From positions 20,417-84,416 of the forward strand of contig NZ_JHVN01000015.1 in assembly GCF_000620165.1 (NCBI RefSeq): a stretch of DNA of 64,000 bases, given 5' to 3'. The stretch comes from Anoxybacillus tepidamans PS2 (GTDB lineage: Bacteria > Bacillota > Bacilli > Bacillales > Anoxybacillaceae). The position numbers and the translations under genes are program-made. Below the pieces are notes generated by a model. That model made no database searches and was not told the DNA's origin. It saw only the letters and a program-made list of their open reading frames with translations. Shown piece after piece: positions 16,172 through 23,689 of this stretch (its first letter is position 1; each line of letters begins with the position of its first letter).

Positions 16172-16288
16172 AACTCTCCCCTCACATTAAAAGAAATATA
16201 ATTTGATTTTTTTTATATTTCTGATAATATATTAGTAAATATATACATTAATGTCAATATGAAATAAAGGAGGTTTTATTTATATTTT
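16172..16288. promoter_or_regulatory. Divergent intergenic region of the peptide cluster
   Basis: An extremely AT-rich 117-base gap that must hold promoters for both directions. A TGATAAT (16222-16228) is a candidate -10 for the ABC gene, but its upstream TTGATT is only 14 bases away, so the promoter assignment is weak. AAAGGAGGT (16267-16275) is the only ribosome site, unusually far (13-15 bases) from the ATG at 16289. Confidence 0.35.
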
Positions 16289-18058
16289 ATGACATTAAAT
16301 TATATATTTAATGCTTATTGGTATAAATGTAGATTTAACCTAATAATATTGATTTTATTGAATTTTATTAATTCTATGATTCCTATAGTTAGCATTTATC
16401 TATTTCAAAAGCTTATAAGTGAAATTATGACCTTTATACAAAATCCTAATTCAGCAAGAGCGTTAATGGTTATTTTTAGTTTGCAAATTATAAGCAATAT
16501 AATCCCTTTTGTCTTCAATCACCTTCTAAACATTAATAATCAGATTATTGAAAATAAAATATCTCTTGAAACGACTTCATTGATTCTAAAGAAAGTAAAG
16601 AACTTAGATTATCTCAATTTTGAAAGCCCTTCCTTTTACGATAGTTTTCAAAGAGTTTCAAGTAACACAAACAATATCGTTGAATCAGTAAATCACTTAA
16701 TACTTCTTATTAGTCATATAATCAGCGCTATATCAGTATTAGCATACTTGCTAACTATTAACTGGATAATTGTTTTTATAATTGCTTTGGGTGTTATACC
16801 TTATACTTTGATGTCTATAAAATTTAACGAAAAAAACTTTAATTTGATTAATCGGCTCATGCCGATAACTAGAAAAGAACAGTATTTTGTAAATTTGTTG
16901 ATTAATCGAGGCACTTTAAAAGAGATTATGCTGTTTAATGCTTTTGATTTTTTAAAAAGTAAATGGAAAAAAGAGTTTTTAGTACTATCAGAAAAGAAAC
17001 TGAATTTTATAAAAAACAAATCTAAAATGCTGTTTTCTACAGAACTAATAATTTTATTAACCTTTAGTCTAGCTGGTTTGGTGATTATTTCTGATTTTAA
17101 AAATTCAAACATGGCAGCAGATTTAGTTGCTGCTATCCAATCTATACAACTTTTTCAGACAAGTTTAAATAACATTGCCAAAAGTTATTCTGATTTTAAA
17201 GGGACTTTAATTTTTATTGAGGACTATATGAATTTTATACGTATAAATAATCTGGCAAATAGTAGAGAATTAACAAAGATAGAAAAGCTATATAGTTTGG
17301 AAATAAGAAATCTTTATTTCAAGTATCCAAATAATCATTTAGAAACATTAAAAGGAATAAGTTTTAAGATTAATAATGGCAAGAAAATAGCTATAGTAGG
17401 CGATAACGGAAGTGGTAAAACAACACTTATAAAGTGCATAACAGGATTATATTTAAATGAAAATTTACCTATTTTTATAAATGGAATTCCGATTAAAGAC
17501 ATAGATATCGAGAGTTTGCGAGAACGAATGTCTGTTTTATTCCAAGATTTTATATCCTATGAATTAACAGTAAGGGAAAATATCGGTATAAGTAGAATTG
17601 GTGATATGGATGACAATACTAAACTTCAAAACGTAGCTAAAAAAGTTAATTTATTAGAGGTAATTAATGGATTAAATAATCAGTTTGACTCTCTACTTGG
17701 TAGGTACTTTGAAGGTGGAAACGAACTGTCGGGGGGACAATGGCAAAAAATAGCTCTAGGTAGAGCTCTATTTCGAGAAAGTGACTTAATAATTTTAGAT
17801 GAACCTACAGCAGCTCTTGACCCTATATCGGAAAAAGAAATTTTGGAAGAAATATTAAATGAATGTGAAAAGTCTATCATTATAGTTACTCACAGGTTAG
17901 GGATTGCCAGCCTAGCGGACGAAATTTTAGTTATGAAAAATGGACAAGTTGTCGAAAGAGGTACTCACGATGAACTTCTTTCTATTAACGGGGAATATAA
18001 AAAAATGTACGATTCTCAAGCACATTGGTATAGCTTCCAGAGAGGAGTGCTAAGATGA
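16289..18058 (+). CDS. ABC transporter, fused permease and ATPase (peptide exporter type)
   Basis: A 589-residue half-transporter: six predicted transmembrane helices in residues 15-300, then an ATPase with Walker A GDNGSGKTT, signature LSGGQWQK, Walker B LIILDEPTAALD and H-loop VTHR. There is no N-terminal C39 peptidase, so it cannot remove a double-glycine leader. Such McjD/BmrA-type exporters move peptides or lipids. The stop overlaps the next start (ATGA), so it is translationally coupled to the MauE-like gene. It is divergent from the Cys-peptide unit; export of that peptide is the natural inference. Confidence 0.85.
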   Translation: MTLNYIFNAYWYKCRFNLIILILLNFINSMIPIVSIYLFQKLISEIMTFIQNPNSARALMVIFSLQIISNIIPFVFNHLLNINNQIIENKISLETTSLILKKVKNLDYLNFESPSFYDSFQRVSSNTNNIVESVNHLILLISHIISAISVLAYLLTINWIIVFIIALGVIPYTLMSIKFNEKNFNLINRLMPITRKEQYFVNLLINRGTLKEIMLFNAFDFLKSKWKKEFLVLSEKKLNFIKNKSKMLFSTELIILLTFSLAGLVIISDFKNSNMAADLVAAIQSIQLFQTSLNNIAKSYSDFKGTLIFIEDYMNFIRINNLANSRELTKIEKLYSLEIRNLYFKYPNNHLETLKGISFKINNGKKIAIVGDNGSGKTTLIKCITGLYLNENLPIFINGIPIKDIDIESLRERMSVLFQDFISYELTVRENIGISRIGDMDDNTKLQNVAKKVNLLEVINGLNNQFDSLLGRYFEGGNELSGGQWQKIALGRALFRESDLIILDEPTAALDPISEKEILEEILNECEKSIIIVTHRLGIASLADEILVMKNGQVVERGTHDELLSINGEYKKMYDSQAHWYSFQRGVLR

Positions 18059-18600
18059 ATTTTAATGACTCTATGTTTGCGGATTTTTTATTAACCTTGA
18101 TCCTATTAGTTTTTTTATATTCCTTAATAAGTAAGATTATTCATAAAAGTAAGTACAAACATATATTGAGGAATTATGGTATTAAAAATAATAACCTGAT
18201 AAAAATTGTCTACTTTTTTATAGTGTTAAGTGAGGGGTTCATTACGATCTCATTATTTTTGTCAGGCGTCACTATTTATAGTTTGGTAACTATATCTTTG
18301 CTACTCACTATCTTTTCAGTATTTGTATTGATTAACCTTTTTAAGGGGAACAAAAACTTTTCGTGTGGATGTGGTGGGATTTTAGAAAATGAAAGACTCT
18401 CTTACTGGATGGTGCTAAGAAATGTAGTAATTATTTTGATTGCTTTAATTTTCTTTAAAACTAAACACTCCGTTAACTACCTTACAGTTCAAAATTTGGT
18501 ATTATTTTTCATTGGAAATATATTTTTAATATATATTCAAATTTTAAAAGAACTAAAAAAAATAAATGAAATCATGCGTTTTATTTTTAAGTATATATAG
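18055..18600 (+). CDS. MauE/DoxX-type membrane protein
   Basis: A 181-residue membrane protein with about four to five hydrophobic segments and a CGCGG motif (KNFSCGCGGILENERLSYWMVLRN near residue 100), characteristic of MauE-like redox-associated membrane proteins in Gram-positive bacteria. MauE works with MauD in forming disulfides of methylamine dehydrogenase light chain. Here it overlaps the ABC gene by four bases and is followed by a MauD-like thioredoxin gene, a linked triad. Likely role: membrane electron or disulfide relay for the cluster's Cys-rich product. Confidence 0.78.
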   Translation: MNFNDSMFADFLLTLILLVFLYSLISKIIHKSKYKHILRNYGIKNNNLIKIVYFFIVLSEGFITISLFLSGVTIYSLVTISLLLTIFSVFVLINLFKGNKNFSCGCGGILENERLSYWMVLRNVVIILIALIFFKTKHSVNYLTVQNLVLFFIGNIFLIYIQILKELKKINEIMRFIFKYI

Positions 18601-18615
18601 AAAGGATGGTTATTT

Positions 18616-19164
18616 ATGCTCTCAAATACTCTGCTTTTTTTAGTGCTATTGTTATTGCTTTTTCAATCATATATAATTTATTCTATTATTAAACTTGTGA
18701 GAACTTTCTTAGCTGAAATTAGAGCAGTAAAAGGAATTCAATTTGGAAGCCTACAGAATGGGGATAAGGCGCCACTCTTTAGAACTTTAGATTATAGGGG
18801 TAGAAAAATTATCTTAAAAGAAATATTAAAGCAAAAAAAAGCCTTATTATTATTTATTAGTAGTACATGCCCAACATGTAAAAGGGTGTTGAAAGAGTTA
18901 AACACCATTGGAAATCAAAGTAGCTTTAGAATCCTGTTAATAAACAATGATGAAAGTAATAATGATGAATATATTTTAGAAAACATTAATGAATCAATAC
19001 TATATATTAAAGCCCCATATCTTTTCAATACATATAAAATTAATATTACACCTTATTTATATTTGATAAATCAATCAGAAGAAATTGAGATTAGTATGGA
19101 AATTAAGAATGTCAAGGAGTTACGTCCTATCCTAATTAATGAAAATTTCAAAGCAACTATATAA
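18616..19164 (+). CDS. MauD/TlpA-like membrane-anchored thiol-disulfide protein (CPTC)
   Basis: A 182-residue protein: N-terminal transmembrane anchor (residues 3-25), then a TlpA/redoxin domain beginning GDKAPLFRTLDYRGRKIIL and the redox motif in LLLFISSTCPTCKRVLKEL. CPTC is typical of MauD. A TPYLYLIN segment supplies the cis-proline loop. The ATG follows AGAAAGGATGG and lies 15 bases after the MauE-like gene. Together these two form a MauD/MauE pair, the second thioredoxin-like activity in the cluster besides the CPHC protein on the other strand. Confidence 0.8.
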   Translation: MLSNTLLFLVLLLLLFQSYIIYSIIKLVRTFLAEIRAVKGIQFGSLQNGDKAPLFRTLDYRGRKIILKEILKQKKALLLFISSTCPTCKRVLKELNTIGNQSSFRILLINNDESNNDEYILENINESILYIKAPYLFNTYKINITPYLYLINQSEEIEISMEIKNVKELRPILINENFKATI

Positions 19165-19181
19165 AAGTCAAAAATATTAAT

Positions 19182-19215
19182 CGGTAAACCAAAATGGTTT
19201 TATTTACTTTTTTTG
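19182..19215 (+). terminator. Terminator of the ABC-mauE-mauD unit
   Basis: AAACCA (19186-19191) and TGGTTT (19195-19200), flanked by further A/T pairing and followed by a T-rich stretch, lie just after the MauD-like stop. Confidence 0.6.
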
Positions 19216-19224
19216 TTATATATT

Positions 19225-19285
19225 AGTAAAGGGGCAAAAGTCTCTACAAATGGGAAGTCTCTGCTTCCCTATTGCCTCCTTTACT
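19225..19285. repeat. Large two-tier hairpin at the edge of the AT-rich island
   Basis: The outer stem pairs AGTAAAGG plus GGCAA (19225-19237) with TTGCC plus CCTTTACT (19272-19285, one bulge). The inner stem pairs GGGAAG (19252-19257) with CTTCCC (19264-19269). A TTATTTTG follows. It could be a second terminator or a structured RNA; no gene is present between 19165 and 19395. Confidence 0.5.
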
Positions 19286-19394
19286 TATTTTGTAGTATAC
19301 TTACTTGAACATAGAGGTATACAGCTTCTGTCTCGTTTTTTGGTTTTCACAGAAAATGTTTGCGCTATGGCATAGAAGATCTAGCTATATTGAA

Positions 19395-19530
19395 AGTTTT
19401 CTAGGGTTCCGTGGTTAATAGAAAAACCAGTCTGCGACCGAGAGAAAACGCACAGCCGCGTCTGTGTACACGGAGGGACAAAAGCCCGGGAGGAATATCA
19501 TGACGATATTTCTGTCGCGGCTTTTTTATT
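19395..19530 (+). promoter_or_regulatory. Guanidine-I (ykkC-type) riboswitch with expression-platform terminator
   Basis: The conserved guanidine-I blocks are readable in order: CTAGGGTTCCG (19401-19411), ACCGAGAGAAAACGC (19437-19451) and ACGGAGGGACAAAAGCCCGG (19470-19489). A hairpin then runs from AAAGCC through the AATATC/GATATT inner stem to GGCTTTTTT (to about 19528). The AAAGCCC is shared by aptamer and terminator, so guanidinium binding should allow read-through into the exporter gene 30 bases on. Confidence 0.92.
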
Positions 19531-19558
19531 TTGTATTGAGTGGGAGGAGTGAAGATAT

Positions 19559-19879
19559 ATGTCGTGGGTTTATTTAATGATCGCTGGCATTTTCGAAGTC
19601 GTATGGGCCATTTCGTTAAAATATGCAAACGGATTTACAAAGCTTGTCCCATCTCTTATCACGTTAAGCGGGATGGGGGTGAGCTTCTATTTCTTGGCGC
19701 TGGCGACGAAAACGCTGCCGATCGGAACAGCGTATGCGGTGTGGACGGGCATTGGCGCGGCAGGGGCGGTTATCATGGGCATGATTGTGTTCCATGAACC
19801 TGTCAACGCGCCTAGGCTCATTTTTTTGTTAATGATTCTTATCGGCCTAGTCGGGTTAAAGTTAACATCAGGACATTAA
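19559..19879 (+). CDS. gdx: Guanidinium exporter Gdx (SugE-type SMR protein)
   Basis: A 106-residue four-helix small multidrug resistance protein. It has the SMR N-terminus MSWVYLMIAGIFEVVWAISLKYANGFTK with the essential membrane Glu13, and the SugE-type GTAYAVWTGIGAAGAV motif. Proteins of this subtype behind guanidine-I riboswitches export guanidinium in exchange for protons. Only one subunit gene is present, so it would work as an antiparallel homodimer. GGGAGGAG lies ten bases before the ATG. Confidence 0.93.
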   Translation: MSWVYLMIAGIFEVVWAISLKYANGFTKLVPSLITLSGMGVSFYFLALATKTLPIGTAYAVWTGIGAAGAVIMGMIVFHEPVNAPRLIFLLMILIGLVGLKLTSGH

Positions 19880-19906
19880 AAAGGCAGGGGAATTCCCTGC
19901 TTTTAC
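19879..19906. terminator. Bidirectional terminator
   Basis: GCAGGG and CCCTGC (19884-19900) with A/T runs on both sides lie between gdx and the convergent anti-sigma gene. Confidence 0.8.
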
Positions 19907-21432
19907 TGCACAATGTTTATTTTCCAGTCAGCATCTTTATATAAAACGGTTGCTGATTTAATAGTCAAAGTCAGTGAAGATGGAGCTTTATCCATTCCTT
20001 CTATTTCTAGCCTGCTTTTGATGTGGTACATCATCGTGTCAGGATTGTAGCGGGCGTCGGTGACAAGCAACGGGTCTTTCGTATGGAGGATGTACTGTTT
20101 TTGCTGACTGTCGCTTACTCCTAAATCAATCGTTTCGGCTGTTGTTTCTTCCATGTCGAGCACACCGACTCGTTCACCCTTTTGATTTTTCTCCCATTTG
20201 AAATTACGGATCGTTATATTATTGTCTTTATAGGAAAGTGAAACAGGATGTTTTTTTAATTTGGCAAGATCAATTGTCACCGCTTTGTTTGGAAATTCGA
20301 TTCTTTTAATGCCGCGAAATGCAAATGTCAGTTTTTCTCCCTTCGACAAAGGAAGGAATGAATAGTTCCATTGAATCGGTGTTGTTGTGCGCGGATCGTA
20401 CGAATTTGTTTCGATGAAAAGCGGTCGCTTCGGATCATTAGCGCTTGATGATTCGGTGGTCGCGACGACGTTCCCTTTGCTGTCAAGGATGTCGAACACA
20501 GGGCGATAGAAGTACGATCCGTTGCCATCTGAGTATTCACGCTGCATTTTGTTTCGCTGCATGCCAGTTTCGGTCCATTTCGTTTCAATGTGGACGGCCG
20601 TTAAAGTAGGAGAATGCACGATATTTTGCAGCGTAATAGAAATCCCGTCCTTGGTCGTGTATCGTTGATGAATCGGCACATTTTTTGTGGCGGTGGCGCT
20701 TTTTTCAATGTGAATCGGTACCTTCAAATTCCATTTTCCTTGCACAATCCCAATTTTATTCAGACGAATATTGGCAAAAAGTTGCTTCGCATTCTTGTCG
20801 GCATCAAGAAGAAACATTAAATCGGCATAATGTTCGTGTGGAAAGACGCTTTGAATGTATTGGGTTACATCCTTCCCTTCCTTTGTCATATAGTTGATGC
20901 TTCGCGATACGATGTTTCCGTCTTCATCTGTAATGTAAAACGTGTTGAAGTCTTTAACAAAATACTCAGTTCTCCCGAGTAGCTGCTGTTCGCTATTAAA
21001 CAAAATCGTCGGGTCGATATATCCGCCGTTTTCTTTTTCAAGGCTATATGTCAAAATGAGACGGTTCGCATCCGCCATAACCTCTTTAACTTTTAGTGTA
21101 ATGCCCTGGTCTGTGACCGCTGCGTTTGTTTTTTCGGAAAACCCTTGTTTCGCTGCGGCTTGTAGTCCGTTGTCAAGTTCAGGACGTGTGAAGAACGATT
21201 GAATATACGCCGCAAAGGTAGGAGAAATGTATGTACCTGCGGAAACGCCAACAGCCAACGTTACTGCGGCTGCGGTTGTCCATTGCCGCCATTTCGACCG
21301 GTTTGACAAGCAGGAGGGTTTCTCTTCCATCTTGTAAGGTAGTTCCTTGGCAAACGAAAAGATGCTTTCGGGAACTTTAATATGATCGAGTGATGTTTTC
21401 ACTTCTTGTTTAAACAAATCGTCATGTTTCAT
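19903..21432 (-). CDS. DUF4179-type membrane anti-sigma factor
   Basis: A 509-residue protein: cytoplasmic residues 1-50, one transmembrane segment (TTAAAVTLAVGVSAGTYISP), and a long extracytoplasmic region with a DUF4179-like start (AAAKQGFSEKTNAAVTDQGITLKVKEVMADANRLILTYSLE split here into YSLE-type strands). Its start overlaps the stop of an ECF sigma gene by four bases, the usual layout for a sigma and its membrane-bound anti-sigma. It probably binds the sigma factor with its N-terminal part until an envelope signal arrives. The signal is unknown. Confidence 0.8.
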   Translation of the reverse strand: MKHDDLFKQEVKTSLDHIKVPESIFSFAKELPYKMEEKPSCLSNRSKWRQWTTAAAVTLAVGVSAGTYISPTFAAYIQSFFTRPELDNGLQAAAKQGFSEKTNAAVTDQGITLKVKEVMADANRLILTYSLEKENGGYIDPTILFNSEQQLLGRTEYFVKDFNTFYITDEDGNIVSRSINYMTKEGKDVTQYIQSVFPHEHYADLMFLLDADKNAKQLFANIRLNKIGIVQGKWNLKVPIHIEKSATATKNVPIHQRYTTKDGISITLQNIVHSPTLTAVHIETKWTETGMQRNKMQREYSDGNGSYFYRPVFDILDSKGNVVATTESSSANDPKRPLFIETNSYDPRTTTPIQWNYSFLPLSKGEKLTFAFRGIKRIEFPNKAVTIDLAKLKKHPVSLSYKDNNITIRNFKWEKNQKGERVGVLDMEETTAETIDLGVSDSQQKQYILHTKDPLLVTDARYNPDTMMYHIKSRLEIEGMDKAPSSLTLTIKSATVLYKDADWKINIVQ

Positions 21433-21989
21433 CGCAATTCCTCCTTCTGTTCTTTTTGATAATATTGATAAAGCAGGCTGCGCGCTTGAAACAGGCGCGA
21501 TTTGACCGTTCCTTCTTTGATATTGAGAAGTTCAGCAATTTCACTAATTTTTAGATCGAAATAATAGTGGAGGACGATCACCATGCGATATTTCATATCG
21601 AGCTTTAGAATACAGGTCGCTAAGTCATTTTCGCCTTCTTTATGAATTAATTCATCAATGGGCAAGTCGCGGCGGTCAGGCAAAAAAGCCAGAACACCTG
21701 TAATATCCGCGTGATGTTTTTCTTTTCCGTTTTTTCTGGCAAGATCAATAGCCCGGTGAACAACCAGCCGATGAAACCATGCGGCAAAATGGCGAATCTC
21801 TCTGTTTTCTTTGATGGAATGATACGTTTCCAACAAACTGTTCTGCACAGCGTCTTCCGCGTCGTAGTGAGAGCGCAAAATAGCAAAGGCTATACGATAT
21901 GCTTTTTCTAAATAGGGAGAAACGAGCTCGTAAAACGCCTCTTTTGAGCCGTTCCTGCATTTAAGTAAAAGTTCATCATCATTGTTCAT
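21429..21989 (-). CDS. ECF-type RNA polymerase sigma factor
   Basis: A 186-residue sigma-70 family protein with region 2 (YRIAFAILRSHYDAEDAVQNSLLETYHSI) and region 4 (LDMKYRMVIVLHYYFDLKISEIAELLNIKEGTVKSRLFQARSLL read in parts), including the helix-turn-helix. Region 3 is absent, as in ECF sigmas. It is followed without gap by its anti-sigma. The B. subtilis counterpart is uncertain, and the target promoters are not visible here apart from likely self-control in the 100-base upstream gap. Confidence 0.9.
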   Translation of the reverse strand: MNNDDELLLKCRNGSKEAFYELVSPYLEKAYRIAFAILRSHYDAEDAVQNSLLETYHSIKENREIRHFAAWFHRLVVHRAIDLARKNGKEKHHADITGVLAFLPDRRDLPIDELIHKEGENDLATCILKLDMKYRMVIVLHYYFDLKISEIAELLNIKEGTVKSRLFQARSLLYQYYQKEQKEELR

Positions 21990-22069
21990 ATAATCATCCT
22001 TTCCTTTCTAAAAATGGTATCTATTATATAGGCGAGAAATAAGAAAAGAAGGTTCAGTTTTTGCATAAA

Positions 22070-22101
22070 AATAGGCCGCCGTCCGTGTCGGCGGCAACCT
22101 A
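22070..22101 (-). terminator. Terminator of the EamA transporter gene
   Basis: AGGCCGCCG and CGGCGGCAACCT arms followed, on the minus strand, by CCTATTTTTATG. It lies 19 bases beyond the transporter stop. Confidence 0.7.
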
Positions 22102-22119
22102 TTCATATTTGCTATATTG

Positions 22120-23019
22120 TTATCTCGCGCGCAATCGCCGCAGTGTTTGATTTGGCGTTTCCATTTTGACATCCGATAACAGGAAAATGCTGCTTAAAAT
22201 AATGATTAATCCGACGATCATGCCGAAAGTAATTTTTTCATGTAAAAATATCATTCCCCATATGACACCGAATCCAGGAACGAGAAATGTAACGCTCAAC
22301 GTTTTTGTCGGTCCGACGCTAGCGAGAAGATAGAAATAAAACAAGTAGGCGATGGCGGTGCAGAAAACGGCCAGTGCTATTACAGAGAACACGACTATTG
22401 GCGATATCGCTTTTATTGAAGTGTGGCTGGCCGCGAAAGGAAGCAATACAAGCGCCGCGCCTAGCTGTTGCCCAATAGCTAATGATAGCGAGGAGACGCC
22501 GACAAATGCTTTTTTAGCGTAAACGCCCGCACATCCATACGCTAATGCCGCTAAAATTGAGAATAATGCGGAAAGGATGGTTTCTAAGGAAAAAGGAAGC
22601 GGGCTCCACCCGACTAAAATTGATACTCCGAATGTTCCCATGAAGATCGCAATCCATTTTTTTAGTGTTAGTGGCTCTTGCAAAAAAACAAGCGAAGCGA
22701 GAGCGGTAAATAAAGGTGTTGTGGAATTTAAAATCGCTGCCATTGAGGCGCTAATATGCAAAGTAGCCGTAGCAATCAAGGTGAACGGAAGTGCCGCATT
22801 GAGCGCACCGATAACGAGAAATTCCTTCCAGTATTTCCTTATATCCACCGTCTTTTTGAACAGCCAAGCATATAATAGCAAAACGATACCAGCTATAAGT
22901 ACACGCAGTTCTATAGTAAGCACAGGTCCGATCGCTGGGGCGGCGATGCGCATAAACAAAAAGGAAGCGCCCCAAAGAGCGGCAAGAAAAAATAGAGCGG
23001 CTAATTGTTTCGTATTCAT
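22120..23019 (-). CDS. DMT-superfamily (EamA) transporter
   Basis: A 299-residue protein with ten predicted helices in two EamA repeats (FFLAALWGASFLFMRIAAPAIGP at the N-terminus; LAALAYGCAGVYAKKAF opening the second half). EamA proteins export metabolites such as amino acids; no substrate can be inferred. Monocistronic, with its own terminator. The start is ATG 23019 behind AGGAGAGAATG on the minus strand. Confidence 0.85.
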   Translation of the reverse strand: MNTKQLAALFFLAALWGASFLFMRIAAPAIGPVLTIELRVLIAGIVLLLYAWLFKKTVDIRKYWKEFLVIGALNAALPFTLIATATLHISASMAAILNSTTPLFTALASLVFLQEPLTLKKWIAIFMGTFGVSILVGWSPLPFSLETILSALFSILAALAYGCAGVYAKKAFVGVSSLSLAIGQQLGAALVLLPFAASHTSIKAISPIVVFSVIALAVFCTAIAYLFYFYLLASVGPTKTLSVTFLVPGFGVIWGMIFLHEKITFGMIVGLIIILSSIFLLSDVKMETPNQTLRRLRAR

Positions 23020-23164
23020 TTACATTCTCTCCTAATACAAACCAGTCTTTTTTTGGATTATAACATAACTTTGGCAAGGATTTTTATAAAATAATCTTGA
23101 AAGTTTCTGATTATATAAATGACGGGTAAAACAAATTGTGAAATGAAATATAGTGCAACGGATC

Positions 23165-23193
23165 TTGACAGCAAGAAAAAGATCGAATATCAT
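23165..23193 (+). promoter_or_regulatory. Sigma-A promoter of the manganese-riboswitch operon
   Basis: TTGACA (23165-23170), 17 bases, TATCAT (23188-23193). It precedes the aptamer by about 30 bases. Confidence 0.6.
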
Positions 23194-23221
23194 AAAATTG
23201 TAATTATATATGGAAATGTGT

Positions 23222-23338
23222 GTAAAAGGGGAGTAGCTTTTACAGCAAAGTCGTCAGTTCAGGGTTGTACGCCCTCGGCTTTGTTGGCAACAATGACGTT
23301 GTTAGCAAGACCTTTGCCAATATGGTAAAGGTCTTTTT
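23222..23338 (+). promoter_or_regulatory. yybP-ykoY manganese riboswitch with terminator
   Basis: Conserved elements: AAAGGGGAGTAGC (23224-23236), CAAAGTCGTCAGTTC (23245-23260), CGGCTTTGTTGGCAACAATG (23275-23294) and GCAAGACCTTTGCC (23304-23317). The AAGACCTTTGCC arm can pair either with the aptamer's 5' AAAGG or with GGTAAAGGTCTT (23324-23335) to form a terminator with U-run. Mn2+ binding should favour the aptamer and read-through into the downstream DUF1232 and TerC genes. Confidence 0.92.
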
Positions 23339-23343
23339 GTATG

Positions 23344-23377
23344 CAAGGCCTTTACCAAAACGGTAAAGGTCTTTTTT
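23344..23377 (+). terminator. Second, near-identical terminator after the riboswitch
   Basis: AGGCCTTTACC and GGTAAAGGTCT arms plus TTTTTT. Its 3' arm is the same as that of the riboswitch terminator just upstream, so the two could share or exchange partners. Confidence 0.75.
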
Positions 23378-23401
23378 ATTACTGCGGAAAGGAGGGAGAC
23401 G

Positions 23402-23674
23402 ATGGGGAAGGTATGGAAGCAGGCGAGACTGCTTTTGAAAATTCGTCGTTTAATCCCGTTTATCATTGAGTTTTTTCGTTCGCATGAAGTGGCATTTTTT
23501 CAAAAAGCAATATATATGCTCGGCATCATTGGATATTTTCTTTTTCCGTTTGATCTCGTTCCCGACTGGATTGGGATTTTTGGTCTAGCCGATGATATTA
23601 CAATATTGATGCTGATTTTGCAAAAAATGATAAAGGATGCACCGGATCATTTAAAACAGAAGTATGGAATGTAA
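23402..23674 (+). CDS. YkvA-type DUF1232 membrane protein
   Basis: A 90-residue protein with the DUF1232 signature YFLFPFDLVPDWIGIFGLADD (read in two parts around residues 48-68) following a hydrophobic helix; a second helix follows. Such proteins are small membrane proteins of unknown function, often near TerC or metal transport genes. It is the first gene behind the Mn riboswitch and 15 bases before terC, so it likely shares manganese-dependent expression. AAAGGAGGGAG precedes the ATG. Confidence 0.85.
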   Translation: MGKVWKQARLLLKIRRLIPFIIEFFRSHEVAFFQKAIYMLGIIGYFLFPFDLVPDWIGIFGLADDITILMLILQKMIKDAPDHLKQKYGM

Positions 23675-23689
23675 GGAGGAATTTTGTAG

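Noticed and set aside
18055..19164. Genuine methylamine utilisation (mau) locus
   Set aside because: Only MauD- and MauE-like proteins are present; there is no methylamine dehydrogenase heavy chain, MauG or amicyanin.
23119..23328. 69-residue frame on the plus strand
   Set aside because: It overlaps the promoter and manganese riboswitch and has no ribosome site.
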